A DNA stretch of 64,000 nucleotides from Bacteroidaceae bacterium. GTDB lineage: Bacteria > Bacteroidota > Bacteroidia > Bacteroidales > Bacteroidaceae. The stretch covers positions 1 through 64,000 of the forward strand of contig JAIKWU010000021.1 in the NCBI GenBank assembly GCA_024684455.1, read 5' to 3'. Below are positions 9,095 to 19,515 of this stretch, piece after piece; the first letter of the stretch is position 1, and the number at the start of each line of letters is the position of its first letter. Below the pieces are notes generated by a model. The model was given only the letters and a program-made list of their open reading frames with translations. It was not told where the DNA came from and made no database searches. Made by a program: the position numbers and the translations under genes.

Positions 9095-9491
9095 GGGGCT
9101 GACATGGATTTGACAGCAAGATGAGGTGGTACGTAAGCATGCAGAGCGTTGATGGCTGGCTCTCTAAACTCGGCTCTCACAGAATTATCTGGCAACAACA
9201 CTTACGCTCTCGCTGCCTAAACCGAAGCACAGTAGGTTGGCTTTATCTCTTCACCAGGTGAGGAGACGAGACATCGCCCTGAAAGCCACGTCCTGAGGCG
9301 GTCAGACCAGCGGTGCAGGAAATTCAGGAATAGTTGGCGTTGGCTCCGCTACGTCAATGAAGTTTAAGGAGATAAGGCGGCAGTGGATGGTCTGGGTTCT
9401 GGCTGTTGCACGAAAAACGAAGTCCAGAATAAGCATGTAGAAAGCGTATGGCTTCCTTGTTTGGACGAGGGTTCAATCCCCTCCAGCTCCA
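9095..9491 (+). ncRNA. ssrA: tmRNA
   Basis: GGGGCTGACATGGATTTGACAGC start, tag ORF end GGC AAC AAC ACT TAC GCT CTC GCT GCC TAA (GNNTYALAA), 3' GGTTCAATCCCCTCCAGCTCC pairing with 5' GGGGCTG. Confidence 0.93.
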
Positions 9492-9498
9492 CAAAGAC

Positions 9499-9537
9499 AA
9501 GACGGCAGGACGGAATGATATTCCATCCTGCCGTCTT
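9499..9537 (+). terminator. Terminator after tmRNA
   Basis: AAGACGGCAGGA ... TCCTGCCGTCTT followed by TATTG. Confidence 0.8.
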
Positions 9538-9552
9538 TATTGTTTAGAGTTA

Positions 9553-10545
9553 TCACGTTTTGGATGAGGATGGTGCTTTGTAGCGGGGACGTGCCGCAAG
9601 AGCCATCATGCTGTAAACGCCAAGCAGAGGTATCAGCAAGGTTTGGAAAGCGTGAACGATGAGCACAAATGTCTCTGCTGATGCCGCTTCTACTCCATAG
9701 AGCACAAGGATGGTCTTTACGGCAAAATGGAACGAGCCCATACCGTTGGGTGTTGGTACAATGACGGACAACGTGCAGGCAATAAATGCTACAAGACCAA
9801 TCGTCAGTCCGAGGTCTTCTGTGGCCGAGAAGGCATAAAAGGTCAGATAGAAATGTAGGAAATAGCAGATCCAGATGCTCAACGTATAAAGAATAAAGAG
9901 GGGAAGGTTGCGGACATTGCGCAAGGAGAGCATACCGGCACGTATATCCGTGGCCATCTTACGCACCGTTCCGCCCACACCAAAGCGACGCAACAGCAGC
10001 CAGACAAAAATGATGGTGATGACAAGTAGGCTAAGTGTGACAAACCAGCCCATTGGGGTGAATGTTCCTACCCATGCGCCAATGTTCGTGCCTGTACGTG
10101 TGAAGAAATCAATGAATACGCGTAATTGCGTCAGAAACACAACCGCTGTAATCAAAAGCAGTAGCAGGGAATCAACGATACGTTCTGTGACAACGGTGCC
10201 GATTGACTTTGAAAAACTGATGCCATCATAACGAGTGAGCACGCCGCAGCGGCTGACCTCGCCCAGTCGTGGAATGACAAGGCTCGCCATGTATGATAGA
10301 AATACTGCATGAATGCAGGTGCTGTGACGAGGGTGTTCTCCCAGAGGCTCAAGCGTCTGCACCCAGCGTACTCCTCGCAGAATCATGGCGACGGCTCCTG
10401 GAATGAGAGAAATGAGCATCCATCCCCATGACATATCGTGGAACAATGTCTCGCGCACTCGCTCAAAGTCGAATTCGCGATACATCCACCAGAGTAGTGC
10501 ACAGCCAAGCAGAATGGGCAGCAGAATGCGGAGGGTCTTTTTCAT
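9553..10545 (-). CDS. Lysylphosphatidylglycerol synthase TM-like / flippase-like membrane protein
   Basis: MKKTLRILLPILLGCALLWWMYREFDFERVRETL...VPTPNGMGSFHFAVK, UPF0104-type. Confidence 0.8.
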   Translation of the reverse strand: MKKTLRILLPILLGCALLWWMYREFDFERVRETLFHDMSWGWMLISLIPGAVAMILRGVRWVQTLEPLGEHPRHSTCIHAVFLSYMASLVIPRLGEVSRCGVLTRYDGISFSKSIGTVVTERIVDSLLLLLITAVVFLTQLRVFIDFFTRTGTNIGAWVGTFTPMGWFVTLSLLVITIIFVWLLLRRFGVGGTVRKMATDIRAGMLSLRNVRNLPLFILYTLSIWICYFLHFYLTFYAFSATEDLGLTIGLVAFIACTLSVIVPTPNGMGSFHFAVKTILVLYGVEAASAETFVLIVHAFQTLLIPLLGVYSMMALAARPRYKAPSSSKT

Positions 10546-11330
10546 TAACAGTTTACGATATTCGTCAGTTCGATGAATTCTTCTACAGAAACTTGTTCGG
10601 GACGACGTGTGAGCGTCGGGTCTTCAAGTAAGGGGTGACCATTGCCGAGAATCTGCTTCATGCCGTTGCGCATCATCTTGCGTCGCATGGTGAACACAGT
10701 CTTGACGATACGTCGGAACAGGCGTTCGTCGCAACCGAGTTCCTTACGCCGATTCCGAGTCAGGCGGACGACAGCACTCTTCACCTTGGGGGGCGGGTTG
10801 AATACATTTTCATCAACAGTGAACAGGTATTCTACGTCGTACCATGCCTGAACCAGCACACTGAGCACACCGTATGTCTTGCTGCCAGGTGTGGCTGCCA
10901 GACGTTCAGCCACTTCCTTCTGTATCATGCCCGTGCAGCAAGGAATGAGTTCCTTGTTCTCCAGCATCTTGAAGAAAATTTGGCTGCTGATATTGTAGGG
11001 ATAGTTTCCTGTCAGTACAAAAGGTTCTCCGCCAAAGACAGTTTGTAAGTCCATCGTGAGAAAGTCGGCTTCGACCACATTGTCGGCGAGGGAAGGAAAG
11101 TGTTCTTTCAGATAGGGTACAGACTCGCGGTCTATCTCCACCACCTTCAGAGCACGTCCTTTCTGCATGAGAAACTGTGTCAGCACACCTGTACCAGGAC
11201 CGACCTCCAGTATGGGCACATCGGGGTAAGCATCGACGGTGTTGGCGATGCGCTGTGCAATGCTCATGTCAGTCAGGAAGTGCTGACCGAGAAATTTCTT
11301 GGGACGGACGGTGTCGTAATCTTTACGCAT
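10545..11330 (-). CDS. rsmA: 16S rRNA (adenine1518/1519-N6)-dimethyltransferase
   Basis: RPKKFLGQHFLTD, ILEVGPGTGVLTQFL, LTGNYPYNIS motifs. Confidence 0.95.
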   Translation of the reverse strand: MRKDYDTVRPKKFLGQHFLTDMSIAQRIANTVDAYPDVPILEVGPGTGVLTQFLMQKGRALKVVEIDRESVPYLKEHFPSLADNVVEADFLTMDLQTVFGGEPFVLTGNYPYNISSQIFFKMLENKELIPCCTGMIQKEVAERLAATPGSKTYGVLSVLVQAWYDVEYLFTVDENVFNPPPKVKSAVVRLTRNRRKELGCDERLFRRIVKTVFTMRRKMMRNGMKQILGNGHPLLEDPTLTRRPEQVSVEEFIELTNIVNC

Positions 11331-11559
11331 TTCTTTCTCTCTGCTCGTACGCCTCTTTCAAACGGCAGATAATCTCCATCTGTCCCGCAAAGGCTGGATT
11401 CTTGTAGCGATTCTCAACAATCGAACGCATTTGACTGACAAAGTAGGCAATGTTCTTGATGTAAATGCCTTCGCCCAGGTCGAGTTCCCCCGTCGGTTTT
11501 GTGTCAATCCAGCGAAGGATTTCCTCTGACTCTTCTTTTGTATAACTCGTCTTGAACAT
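11323..11559 (-). CDS. Small hypothetical protein (78 aa)
   Basis: Overlaps rsmA by 8 nt and lies just downstream of lpxB, same strand. Confidence 0.6.
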   Translation of the reverse strand: MFKTSYTKEESEEILRWIDTKPTGELDLGEGIYIKNIAYFVSQMRSIVENRYKNPAFAGQMEIICRLKEAYEQRERNA

Positions 11560-11560
11560 A

Positions 11561-12718
11561 TTATTCTTTTATCTTTTGTTTTAGTAGGTTAACCATTTCA
11601 GCGGCTGCACGCTCTGAGGCACCAGCAGGACCGAGCCGCTGGTTCATTTCCTCGTAGTCGGCGAGCATCTGCTGACGTTTGACACCGCCAGGAAGGATGG
11701 TGGAGAGTTCTGCGGAAAGACGTTCGGTATTCATGTCACTTCCCACGAGTTCTGTCACAATCTCGCGATTCACAACAAGATTGACCAGCGAGATGTATTT
11801 GACTTTCAACAGTAGCCTTCGCAACAGCCTGAACAGAGGCGCCACGGGTGTATAGTAGCACACCACTTGCGGTATGCGCATGATGGCGGTTTCCAGCGTC
11901 GCCGTTCCAGAAGTAACGAGTGCTGCTGTTGCCTCTGACAGCACCTGATAGGTCTTGTCATAGATAATCTCCACGTCGGTGCCGGCTGGGATAAACTTAT
12001 CATAGTACTCCCTTTCAATGTTGGGAGCAGCGGCAATCACAAGTCGATAATCTTCAAAACGTGAAGCAGCCTTCAGCATCGTCTGCAGATTGTCCTTAAT
12101 CTCTTGCCTGCGGCTTCCAGCCAAGACGGCGATTGATTTTTCACTTGTCGCATCAACGTCGTGTTTGGAACTTTGTACTTTGTACTTCGTGCCTTGTACT
12201 TCTTTGTACTTCTCGATGGCATCCACACATGGATTGCCCACATAGTGAATGGGGTAGTGGTGCTTCTTCTCAAAAAAATCGACCTCAAATGGTAGGATAG
12301 AGAAGAGTTCATCGACGTCGCGCCGGATACTCTTGATGCGATACTCCTTCCATGCCCATATCTTAGGTGCAATATAATAATAAATAGGTATAGGAGTATG
12401 GCTGTGTACGAACTTCGCGATTTTGAGGTTGAAGCCAGGGTAATCGACAAGGATAAGTACGTCGGGCTGCCATGCCACGATGTCGGCCTTGCATTGTTTC
12501 ATGTTGTGAAGAATCGAACGTAGGTGCATGAGCACTGGAATAAAGCCCATGTATGCCATGTCTTTATAGTGTCTCACCTGTGTCCCTCCCACCGCAAGCA
12601 TCTTGTCGCCGCCGTAGAAACGGAACTCAGCCGTAGTGTCGTGTTGCAACAGGGCACGCATCAAGTTTGAGGCGTGCAGGTCACCAGAGGCTTCACCCAC
12701 TATAAGATAGTACTTCAT
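11561..12718 (-). CDS. lpxB: Lipid-A-disaccharide synthase
   Basis: MKYYLIVGEASGDLHASNLM, YYIAPKIWAWKEYRIKSIRRDVDELFSILPFE, TSGTATLETA. Confidence 0.95.
   Translation of the reverse strand: MKYYLIVGEASGDLHASNLMRALLQHDTTAEFRFYGGDKMLAVGGTQVRHYKDMAYMGFIPVLMHLRSILHNMKQCKADIVAWQPDVLILVDYPGFNLKIAKFVHSHTPIPIYYYIAPKIWAWKEYRIKSIRRDVDELFSILPFEVDFFEKKHHYPIHYVGNPCVDAIEKYKEVQGTKYKVQSSKHDVDATSEKSIAVLAGSRRQEIKDNLQTMLKAASRFEDYRLVIAAAPNIEREYYDKFIPAGTDVEIIYDKTYQVLSEATAALVTSGTATLETAIMRIPQVVCYYTPVAPLFRLLRRLLLKVKYISLVNLVVNREIVTELVGSDMNTERLSAELSTILPGGVKRQQMLADYEEMNQRLGPAGASERAAAEMVNLLKQKIKE
12171..12213. repeat. 7-bp-period (TACAAAG) repeat inside lpxB
   Basis: CTTTGTACTTTGTACTTCGTGCCTTGTACTTCTTTGTACTTC, translated in frame as EVQGTKYKVQS. 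Confidence 0.8.
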
Positions 12719-13479
12719 GTCAAAAGAATATCTTTCAAATAATCCATCGCACCGTAGGCAGTGAGGTCCAACTGTGTGGGTGTTATGGCAATGTAGCCGT
12801 TATGCATTGCCCATGTATCGGTTGACTCGTCGTGTCCGTCATCACTCTTAAAACTACCCGTGACCCAATAGTAGGTGCGTCCGCGAGGGTCGGTACGCCG
12901 TTCGAGTTCGTTCACCCAGTCGCCCACACCCATACGGCAAAGACGAATGCCCTTGAACGACTCCGCATCGGGATAATTGACGTTCAGGCATACACCTCGA
13001 GGCAGTCCCTTCTCCAATACCGACTTGACGATTTGCTGAACCGTCGGGCGCAGGGCAGAAAAATCGGCATCTGCCGAGAGTTTCTGACTCGAAAAGCCGA
13101 TGGCAGGAATCTGCTTCATCGCCCCTTCCAGCGCAATGGCCATCGTACCCGAATAATGCACGTTAATGGCGGCATTGTCGCCGTGGTTGATACCTGCGAG
13201 AATGAGGTCTGGCCGACGCGGAAGCAACTGCCCGCAAGCCAGTTTCACACAGTCGCACGGCGTTCCAGTACAAGCGAACACCTGAACGCCATCGGCCTCG
13301 CTCACTCGACGTACATTCACCGGCACGCTACTTGTAAACGACATAGCCGCGCCCGAACGTCCGCCGTCTGGAGCCACCACGACGATGTCACCCATTAATC
13401 TGACCATGTCGATCAGTTGTCGGATGCCACCTGCAGCGTAGCCATCATCGTTAGAAATCAGTATCAGAGGTCGGTTCAT
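12715..13479 (-). CDS. surE: 5'/3'-nucleotidase SurE
   Basis: LILISNDDGYAAGGIRQL, VVAPDGGRSGAAMSFTS, GINHGDNAAINVHYSGTMAIALEG. Confidence 0.95.
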   Translation of the reverse strand: MNRPLILISNDDGYAAGGIRQLIDMVRLMGDIVVVAPDGGRSGAAMSFTSSVPVNVRRVSEADGVQVFACTGTPCDCVKLACGQLLPRRPDLILAGINHGDNAAINVHYSGTMAIALEGAMKQIPAIGFSSQKLSADADFSALRPTVQQIVKSVLEKGLPRGVCLNVNYPDAESFKGIRLCRMGVGDWVNELERRTDPRGRTYYWVTGSFKSDDGHDESTDTWAMHNGYIAITPTQLDLTAYGAMDYLKDILLT

Positions 13480-13634
13480 TATGCAAAATGAAATTCAGCA
13501 TTAGCGACCGCGAAGTTACGATTTTTTCTGCAAAAAGAATTAGTGTACGGGCGGAAAAACGATGCGTTGGACAGAAAAACTCCATTTTTTACAAAAAATA
13601 CCAGAAAATTTTTGGTCAGAAAGAAAAAAACATC

Positions 13635-13642
13635 TACCTTTG
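13635..13642 (+). promoter_or_regulatory. Bacteroidetes-type -7 element (TACCTTTG) for tRNA-Gln
   Basis: TTTTTG-N20-TACCTTTGCACCGC about 50 bp upstream of the tRNA. Confidence 0.6.
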
Positions 13643-13689
13643 CACCGCATTTCAGCGGACAGGGTTTGTTTGTTGATGCAACAGGAGAT

Positions 13690-13761
13690 TGTGGTATGGT
13701 GTAATTGGCAACACAACAGATTCTGGTCCTGTTATTCAAGGTTCGAGTCCTTGTACCACAA
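13690..13761 (+). tRNA. tRNA-Gln (anticodon CTG)
   Basis: TGTGGTA...TACCACA acceptor, ACAGA-TTCTGGT-CCTGT anticodon arm, GGTTCGAGTCC T loop; no encoded CCA. Confidence 0.92.
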
Positions 13762-13769
13762 CACTTACA

Positions 13770-13802
13770 AAAAAACCTTCGACAACTGGTCGAAGGTTTT
13801 TT
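13770..13802 (+). terminator. Terminator after tRNA-Gln
   Basis: AAAAAACCTTCGAC-AACTG-GTCGAAGGTTTTTT. Confidence 0.88.
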
Positions 13803-13974
13803 GTTTTGACTGACAGATAGTGATGGTAGAGAATTACTTGTTTGACAGTCGGGTGTCGAATGCTTTTCTTTCATTTTTTGACATTTCAGCGGAGAAACAT
13901 CCTGAAAATACATGTATTTTCTGCGTTTTTCGAGTTTTTTCTTAGTTTTACGTTGTGCTTTGACTTTTTTGTTG

Positions 13975-13982
13975 TATCTTTG
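13975..13982 (+). promoter_or_regulatory. Promoter of rsfS-ftsH-cdsA
   Basis: TTG-N19-TATCTTTG about 55 bp upstream of the rsfS start. Confidence 0.6.
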
Positions 13983-14037
13983 TAACTCGATTCTGCGTAC
14001 GCGCGCAAATCATTTTAGAAATCTTTGATTATCATAT

Positions 14038-14394
14038 ATGACAACTACAAAACAACTGGTCAAAAGTATCATAGAGGGTATTCAGGAAAAGAAAGGACAC
14101 AACATCCGTGTAGCAGACCTTACGGGCATCGACGACACGATTTGCAAGTATCTGGTCATTTGTGAGGGTAATTCACCTACGCAAGTGCAGGCTATTGAAG
14201 ACAGTGTATGGGACAAGGTTTTTGAGCAGATTGGCGAAAAGCCGCGTGCCATCGACGGGCTGCGCAACAGTTTTTGGGTGGCGATGGACTACACCGACGT
14301 CGTCGTCCATGTCTTTTTGCCCGAAGCCCGCGCTTTCTACGACATTGACAATCTTTGGGAAGATGCCGCCATGGAGGAGATTCCAGAGGATTAA
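14038..14394 (+). CDS. rsfS: Ribosome silencing factor RsfS
   Basis: KGHNIRVADLTGIDDTICKYLVICEGNSPTQVQAI...VVHVFLPEARAFYDIDNLW. Confidence 0.94.
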   Translation: MTTTKQLVKSIIEGIQEKKGHNIRVADLTGIDDTICKYLVICEGNSPTQVQAIEDSVWDKVFEQIGEKPRAIDGLRNSFWVAMDYTDVVVHVFLPEARAFYDIDNLWEDAAMEEIPED

Positions 14395-14426
14395 CCGATT
14401 TACAACAATAGACCTATTTACTGTTA

Positions 14427-16553
14427 ATGGCAACGACAAATCAACAGGAAAACGATAAGCAGAATGCACAACACCGCTTAGACCCCAAGAAGAAGGGTGA
14501 TGGACCACGTTTCAATTTCAGTTGGATCTATTTCTTCCTCATCGCAGGTTTGGTCTATCTGGTGTTTTCACGCGACAATGCCACGATTGGTTCAACTCCA
14601 CGTGCGCTTACCTATACTGACTTTCAGGAGTGTGTCGATAGCGGCTACGTGCAGACCGTCGAGGTGGACCGTAAGGACCTCGAACTCACTTTCGAGGTGA
14701 ACACGCAGGGCGAGCGCCACATCTTTGGCTCTGTCTCGAAGAACAAAGATGAGCAGCGGGTGCTGGAAGTGGAGATTGGCTCGCTCGATCAGTTAGAACA
14801 GTATCTCGCTCAGAAACGCAGTGAAGGCGTATTCACTGGAAAGTTGAAGTATAAGGAGGGTGGGAGCATGTTTCTTAACCTCTTGTGGCAAATTCTTCCT
14901 TTTGCTTTCATCATCTTCATATGGATTTTTATTATGAACCGCATGAGTGGCGGTGTCGGCGGTATGGGCGGCATCTTCAGTGTCGGCAAGTCGAAAGCAA
15001 AACTCTACGAAGGAAAGGACAAGGACGACAAGGAGAAAATTACCTTTAAGGATGTGGCCGGACAGGCCAGTGCCAAGCAGGAAGTACAGGAAATTGTCGA
15101 TTTCTTGAAACAGCCAGAGAAATACACGAACCTGGGTGGTAAAATTCCGAAAGGTGCTTTGCTCGTCGGTCCTCCAGGAACAGGTAAGACTTTGTTGGCA
15201 AAGGCCGTAGCAGGTGAGGCAGACGTACCCTTCTTCACCATGTCGGGCTCCGACTTTGTAGAGATGTTCGTGGGTGTGGGTGCGAGCCGTGTCCGTGACC
15301 TTTTCCAACAGGCAAAGGCGAAGGCTCCGTGCATCATCTTCATCGACGAAATCGACGCCATTGGCCGTGCCCGCTCAAAGAATGCCAGCATGAATGCCAA
15401 CGACGAACGTGAATCGACGCTGAACCAGTTGCTCACGGAAATGGATGGGTTCGGTACCAACAGCGGCGTCATCATTCTTGCGGCTACCAACCGTGCTGAT
15501 ATTCTTGACAAAGCGTTGCTACGTGCAGGACGTTTTGACCGTCAGATTCATGTGGATTTACCCGACCTGAACGAGCGAAAGGCTATCTTCAATGTTCATC
15601 TTCGACCTGTCAAGATTGACGAGACCGTTGATGTGGATATGCTGGCTCGCCAGACACCAGGCTTCTCGGGTGCCGACATTGCCAATGTGTGCAACGAAGC
15701 AGCACTGATTGCAGCCCGTCGCAACAGTGAGTGGGTTGATAAGCAATGTTTTCTGGACGCTGTTGACCGTATCATCGGAGGTTTGGAAAAGAAGACCAAG
15801 GTGATGACGGAGGCTGAGAAACGAGCTATTGCGCTGCATGAGGCCGGACACGCCACAATCTCGTGGTTCCTGGAATACGCCAACCCGCTCGTGAAAGTGA
15901 CGATTGTACCACGTGGACGTGCACTGGGTGCAGCCTGGTACATGCCTGAAGAACGACAGATTACCACGAAGGAAGAACTGCTGGATGAAATTTGTGCAAC
16001 ACTGGGTGGTCGTGCGGCTGAAGAACTCTGTCTGGGACGCATCTCCACAGGTGCTATGAATGACCTTGAGCAAGTCACCAAACGTGCATACGGCATGATT
16101 GCCTACGCTGGAATGGGCGACAGCCTGCCGAACCTTTGCTACTATAACAGTCAGGAGGAGTATTCATTTAGTAAGCCTTATAGCGAACATACGGCAGAGT
16201 TGATTGACAAGGAAGTGAAAGACCTGATTGCTGTGCAGTATGCACGTGCCAAGCAGTTGCTGCAGGCCCACAAGGAGGGACATGCAGAATTAGCACAGTT
16301 GCTCATCGACCGTGAAGTCATCTTCGCAGAGGATGTCGAGCGCATCTTCGGCCCGCGTCCGTGGCTCTCTCGCACTGACGAGATTCTTGCCATGAATGCT
16401 GCGGATAAAGACACAGAGGACTCTTCGGACAAATCTTCCGACTCTCAGCCCAAGTCGTCTATTGATGAAAACGCAGAAATTATCCGTCAGAAAGCCATTG
16501 ATGCCGTGGTAGAAAAAGCCAAGAAAAAGAATGGGAATGAAACTGAACAATAA
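14427..16553 (+). CDS. ftsH: ATP-dependent zinc metalloprotease FtsH
   Basis: [37 protein letters not shown] motif. Confidence 0.98.
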   Translation: MATTNQQENDKQNAQHRLDPKKKGDGPRFNFSWIYFFLIAGLVYLVFSRDNATIGSTPRALTYTDFQECVDSGYVQTVEVDRKDLELTFEVNTQGERHIFGSVSKNKDEQRVLEVEIGSLDQLEQYLAQKRSEGVFTGKLKYKEGGSMFLNLLWQILPFAFIIFIWIFIMNRMSGGVGGMGGIFSVGKSKAKLYEGKDKDDKEKITFKDVAGQASAKQEVQEIVDFLKQPEKYTNLGGKIPKGALLVGPPGTGKTLLAKAVAGEADVPFFTMSGSDFVEMFVGVGASRVRDLFQQAKAKAPCIIFIDEIDAIGRARSKNASMNANDERESTLNQLLTEMDGFGTNSGVIILAATNRADILDKALLRAGRFDRQIHVDLPDLNERKAIFNVHLRPVKIDETVDVDMLARQTPGFSGADIANVCNEAALIAARRNSEWVDKQCFLDAVDRIIGGLEKKTKVMTEAEKRAIALHEAGHATISWFLEYANPLVKVTIVPRGRALGAAWYMPEERQITTKEELLDEICATLGGRAAEELCLGRISTGAMNDLEQVTKRAYGMIAYAGMGDSLPNLCYYNSQEEYSFSKPYSEHTAELIDKEVKDLIAVQYARAKQLLQAHKEGHAELAQLLIDREVIFAEDVERIFGPRPWLSRTDEILAMNAADKDTEDSSDKSSDSQPKSSIDENAEIIRQKAIDAVVEKAKKKNGNETEQ

Positions 16554-17436
16554 TCTACTCACACGCACACTCACAGGCATTGTTTTTATCATCCTGCTTG
16601 TGGGCTGTATTCTCCACGGTCCACAGACATTTGTGATGTTGTTTGCCGTTGTCTCTGCTATGACAATCTGGGAATTCTGCACCATACTTAATCGTTATGC
16701 AGACGCTCACATCAATCGTTTCATCACGACGATTGCAGGTGTCTATCTGTTCTTTGCTGTCTTTGGATTCAACCTCAACGTGATGGACAGCAACATCTTC
16801 ATTCCATATCTGCTGTTGCTGCTCTACCTGATGGTGAGTGAATTGTATAAGGCTCATCCGAAGGACATACAGAACATCGCTTTTACGATGATGGCGCAAC
16901 TCTACATCGCCCTGCCGTTTGCACTGCTTAACGTGCTGACGTTTGTGTTTGCACACGACAATGGTCTGGACATCTATCCCAGCACTCCCATTGCTTATAT
17001 CTGGGTATATGTACTCTCCATCTTCATCTTCCTATGGACCAACGACACAGGTGCCTATTGTGTCGGTACGCTATGTGGAAAACATCGTCTCTTTCCACGT
17101 ATTTCTCCGAAGAAATCATGGGAGGGAAGCATCGGCGGTGCCATTGTAGCACTGGCCGCCTCACAAATTATTGCCAGTTTCGAGTTTGGCGAAGTCTTCG
17201 TCGTCGGCAATCCGCTGATGAATCGTCTCGCATGGGGCGGCCTATCCCTTGTCGTTATCATCTTTGGTACATGGGGCGACCTGTTTGAGTCGATGCTCAA
17301 GCGGCGTCTGGGTATCAAAGATAGTGGAAACATACTGCCTGGTCACGGTGGAATGCTTGACCGTTTCGACTCGGCTCTCTTTGCCATTCCTGCAGCCGTC
17401 ATCTATATTAGTACACTGCAATACTTTACCTTATAA
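16531..17436 (+). CDS. cdsA: Phosphatidate cytidylyltransferase
   Basis: NDTGAYCVGTLCGKHRLFPRISPKKSWEGSIGG...GDLFESMLKRRLGIKDSGNILPGHGGMLDRFDS. Confidence 0.96.
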   Translation: MGMKLNNNLLTRTLTGIVFIILLVGCILHGPQTFVMLFAVVSAMTIWEFCTILNRYADAHINRFITTIAGVYLFFAVFGFNLNVMDSNIFIPYLLLLLYLMVSELYKAHPKDIQNIAFTMMAQLYIALPFALLNVLTFVFAHDNGLDIYPSTPIAYIWVYVLSIFIFLWTNDTGAYCVGTLCGKHRLFPRISPKKSWEGSIGGAIVALAASQIIASFEFGEVFVVGNPLMNRLAWGGLSLVVIIFGTWGDLFESMLKRRLGIKDSGNILPGHGGMLDRFDSALFAIPAAVIYISTLQYFTL

Positions 17437-17500
17437 TAAACTAACGAGTGGATGACGAAAGTGTCCACGCTATTCTCTAACTCTTAAAACAAAACGAACG

Positions 17501-19432
17501 ATGGAAAAAGACATCGAACTGACCAACGAACAAGTTGAAGAACAGAACAACGCAACTGTTCAACCCCAAGAAGAGGCTCCCGCAGTGGAGGAAACTCCAG
17601 TAGAAGAAACCTCTCCTGTAGAAGAGGCTCCTGCAGAAAATGCCGTCGAAATGAAAGAAGAGGCTCCTGAAGCAGCAGAACAATCTGCTGTGGTCGAGAA
17701 CGCACCTGAAGAGGAGGAGACTCCCAAGTTCACAACGTATGAAACAACCACTGAAATCATCGAGCGACTGAAGCAACTCACCGAAGGTGATGAAGATATT
17801 TCGCGTCAAGAGACCGATGCTCTGAAAAGCAACTTCTACCGCTTGCACAAACAACAGGCAGAGCAAGCCTATCAGCAATACATCGAGCAGGGTGGTGACC
17901 CAGAAGCCTGGCAGCCACAGCCCAGCGAAGACGAAGCCCTGTTCAAGGAGCAGATGGAAATCGTCCGTCAGAAGCGGGCTGCGCAACACGAAGCCGATGA
18001 GCGTCAGAAGGAAGAAAACTATACACGCAAACTTGCCATTATTGACAAAATCAAGGAAATCCTCACCAACCCCGATGAGGTAAACCGTTACTACAACGAC
18101 TTCAAGGCTCTGCAGCAGGAGTGGAACGACATTAAGTCCGTTCCTGCCGAGAAAGCCACCGATTTGTGGAAGACCTATCAAGTCAATGTCGAGCAGTTCT
18201 ATGATACGCTCAAACTCAACAACGAACTGCGTGCATACGATTTCAAAAAGAACCTGGAACTCAAGACAGCCCTTTGTGAGCGTGCTGAGAAACTGGTAGA
18301 AGTCGAAGATGTTGTCAGTGCCTTCCGTCAACTACAACAGTTGCATCAGGAGTTTCGCGAAATTGGTCCTGTTGAGCGTGACCTCCGTCAGCAGATATGG
18401 GACCGCTTCAAGGCCGCTTCTACCGTCATCAACAAGCGCCATCAAGACTATTTCGAGGCACGAAAGCAGATTGAACAGGAAAATCTTCAGAAGAAGACTG
18501 CCCTCTGTGAACAAGTTGAAGCCATTGATCTCGACGGTCTTAAGACCTTTGCCGACTGGAACGCACAGTCCGAACACATCGTCACGCTGCAACAAGAGTG
18601 GAAGACCATCGGTTTTGCACCGCAGAAGATGAATGTGAAAATCTTTGAACGTTTCCGTCAGGCTTGCGACCAATTCTTCCAGCGTAAGGCTGAATACTTC
18701 CGTACCGTCCGTGACAGTCTCAACCAGAACCTCCAACTCAAAGAAGAACTGGTCAAGCAGGCGGAGGAACTTAAGGACAGCACCGACTGGAAAGCAACTA
18801 CCGAAGCCATCGTTGCCCTCCAGCGCCGTTGGAAAGAAATAGGTACCGTTCCCAAAAAGATGAGCGACGACGTGTGGAAGCGTTTCAATGCTGCCTGTGA
18901 CCACTTCTTTGAAGCTCGCAAGGCAGCAGGAGCCGACATTCACAGCGAACAGATGGAGAATCTTCAGAAGAAGCAGGCCATTGTCGATTCGCTTGCAGCC
19001 ATTGACCCTGCCACCATCGAAGAGGATTATCGTCCCCGTCTGCGTGAAGCACAGGAACAGTGGAACGCCGTTGGTCACGTGCCTTACAAGCACAAGGAGA
19101 AAATCTACAAAGCCTTCCGCGCCCAGATGGATCGTCTCTATGGAGCACTCAGCGAAACTGCAACTCGCAGGCGCATCGAGCAGTTTAAGGCACATGCAAA
19201 GGAGGGCGACGGACAGCACATACGCGAACGACTCATGCGCCAATACGACATCCTGAGCAACGAAATCAAGACGTATGAAAACAATCTAGGCTTCCTCAAC
19301 TTCTCTTCCAAGTCGAAGAGTGGTAATCAACTTGTGGAAGAACTCAACCGAAAAGTAGAAAAACTGCGTGCCGACCTCGACGAAATCCGTCAGAAAATAA
19401 AGGCACTAGATGCTACCGACGAAACCGAGTAA
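17501..19432 (+). CDS. DUF349 domain-containing protein with acidic N-terminus
   Basis: Repeated helical W...P.K / RF..ACD.FF modules after an E/P/A-rich N-terminus. Confidence 0.85.
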   Translation: MEKDIELTNEQVEEQNNATVQPQEEAPAVEETPVEETSPVEEAPAENAVEMKEEAPEAAEQSAVVENAPEEEETPKFTTYETTTEIIERLKQLTEGDEDISRQETDALKSNFYRLHKQQAEQAYQQYIEQGGDPEAWQPQPSEDEALFKEQMEIVRQKRAAQHEADERQKEENYTRKLAIIDKIKEILTNPDEVNRYYNDFKALQQEWNDIKSVPAEKATDLWKTYQVNVEQFYDTLKLNNELRAYDFKKNLELKTALCERAEKLVEVEDVVSAFRQLQQLHQEFREIGPVERDLRQQIWDRFKAASTVINKRHQDYFEARKQIEQENLQKKTALCEQVEAIDLDGLKTFADWNAQSEHIVTLQQEWKTIGFAPQKMNVKIFERFRQACDQFFQRKAEYFRTVRDSLNQNLQLKEELVKQAEELKDSTDWKATTEAIVALQRRWKEIGTVPKKMSDDVWKRFNAACDHFFEARKAAGADIHSEQMENLQKKQAIVDSLAAIDPATIEEDYRPRLREAQEQWNAVGHVPYKHKEKIYKAFRAQMDRLYGALSETATRRRIEQFKAHAKEGDGQHIRERLMRQYDILSNEIKTYENNLGFLNFSSKSKSGNQLVEELNRKVEKLRADLDEIRQKIKALDATDETE

Positions 19433-19451
19433 TCTAATATAATGAACAGAG

Positions 19452-19483
19452 AGCGAGAGACAAGGTTTGCCTTGTCTCTCGCT
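19452..19483 (+). terminator. Terminator after DUF349 gene
   Basis: AGCGAGAGACAAGG-TTTG-CCTTGTCTCTCGCT 14-bp stem followed by TTCTGTTTTG. Confidence 0.78.
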
Positions 19484-19515
19484 TTCTGTTTTGAAGACTA
19501 ACACTCAGTCCGAAC

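Noticed and set aside
8781-9140. Antisense Ser-rich ORF
   Set aside because: Artefact of the GAT/GAA-rich acidic tail on the opposite strand.
13479-13913. 144-aa minus-strand ORF
   Set aside because: It covers the tRNA-Gln gene, its promoter and terminator; composition not protein-like.
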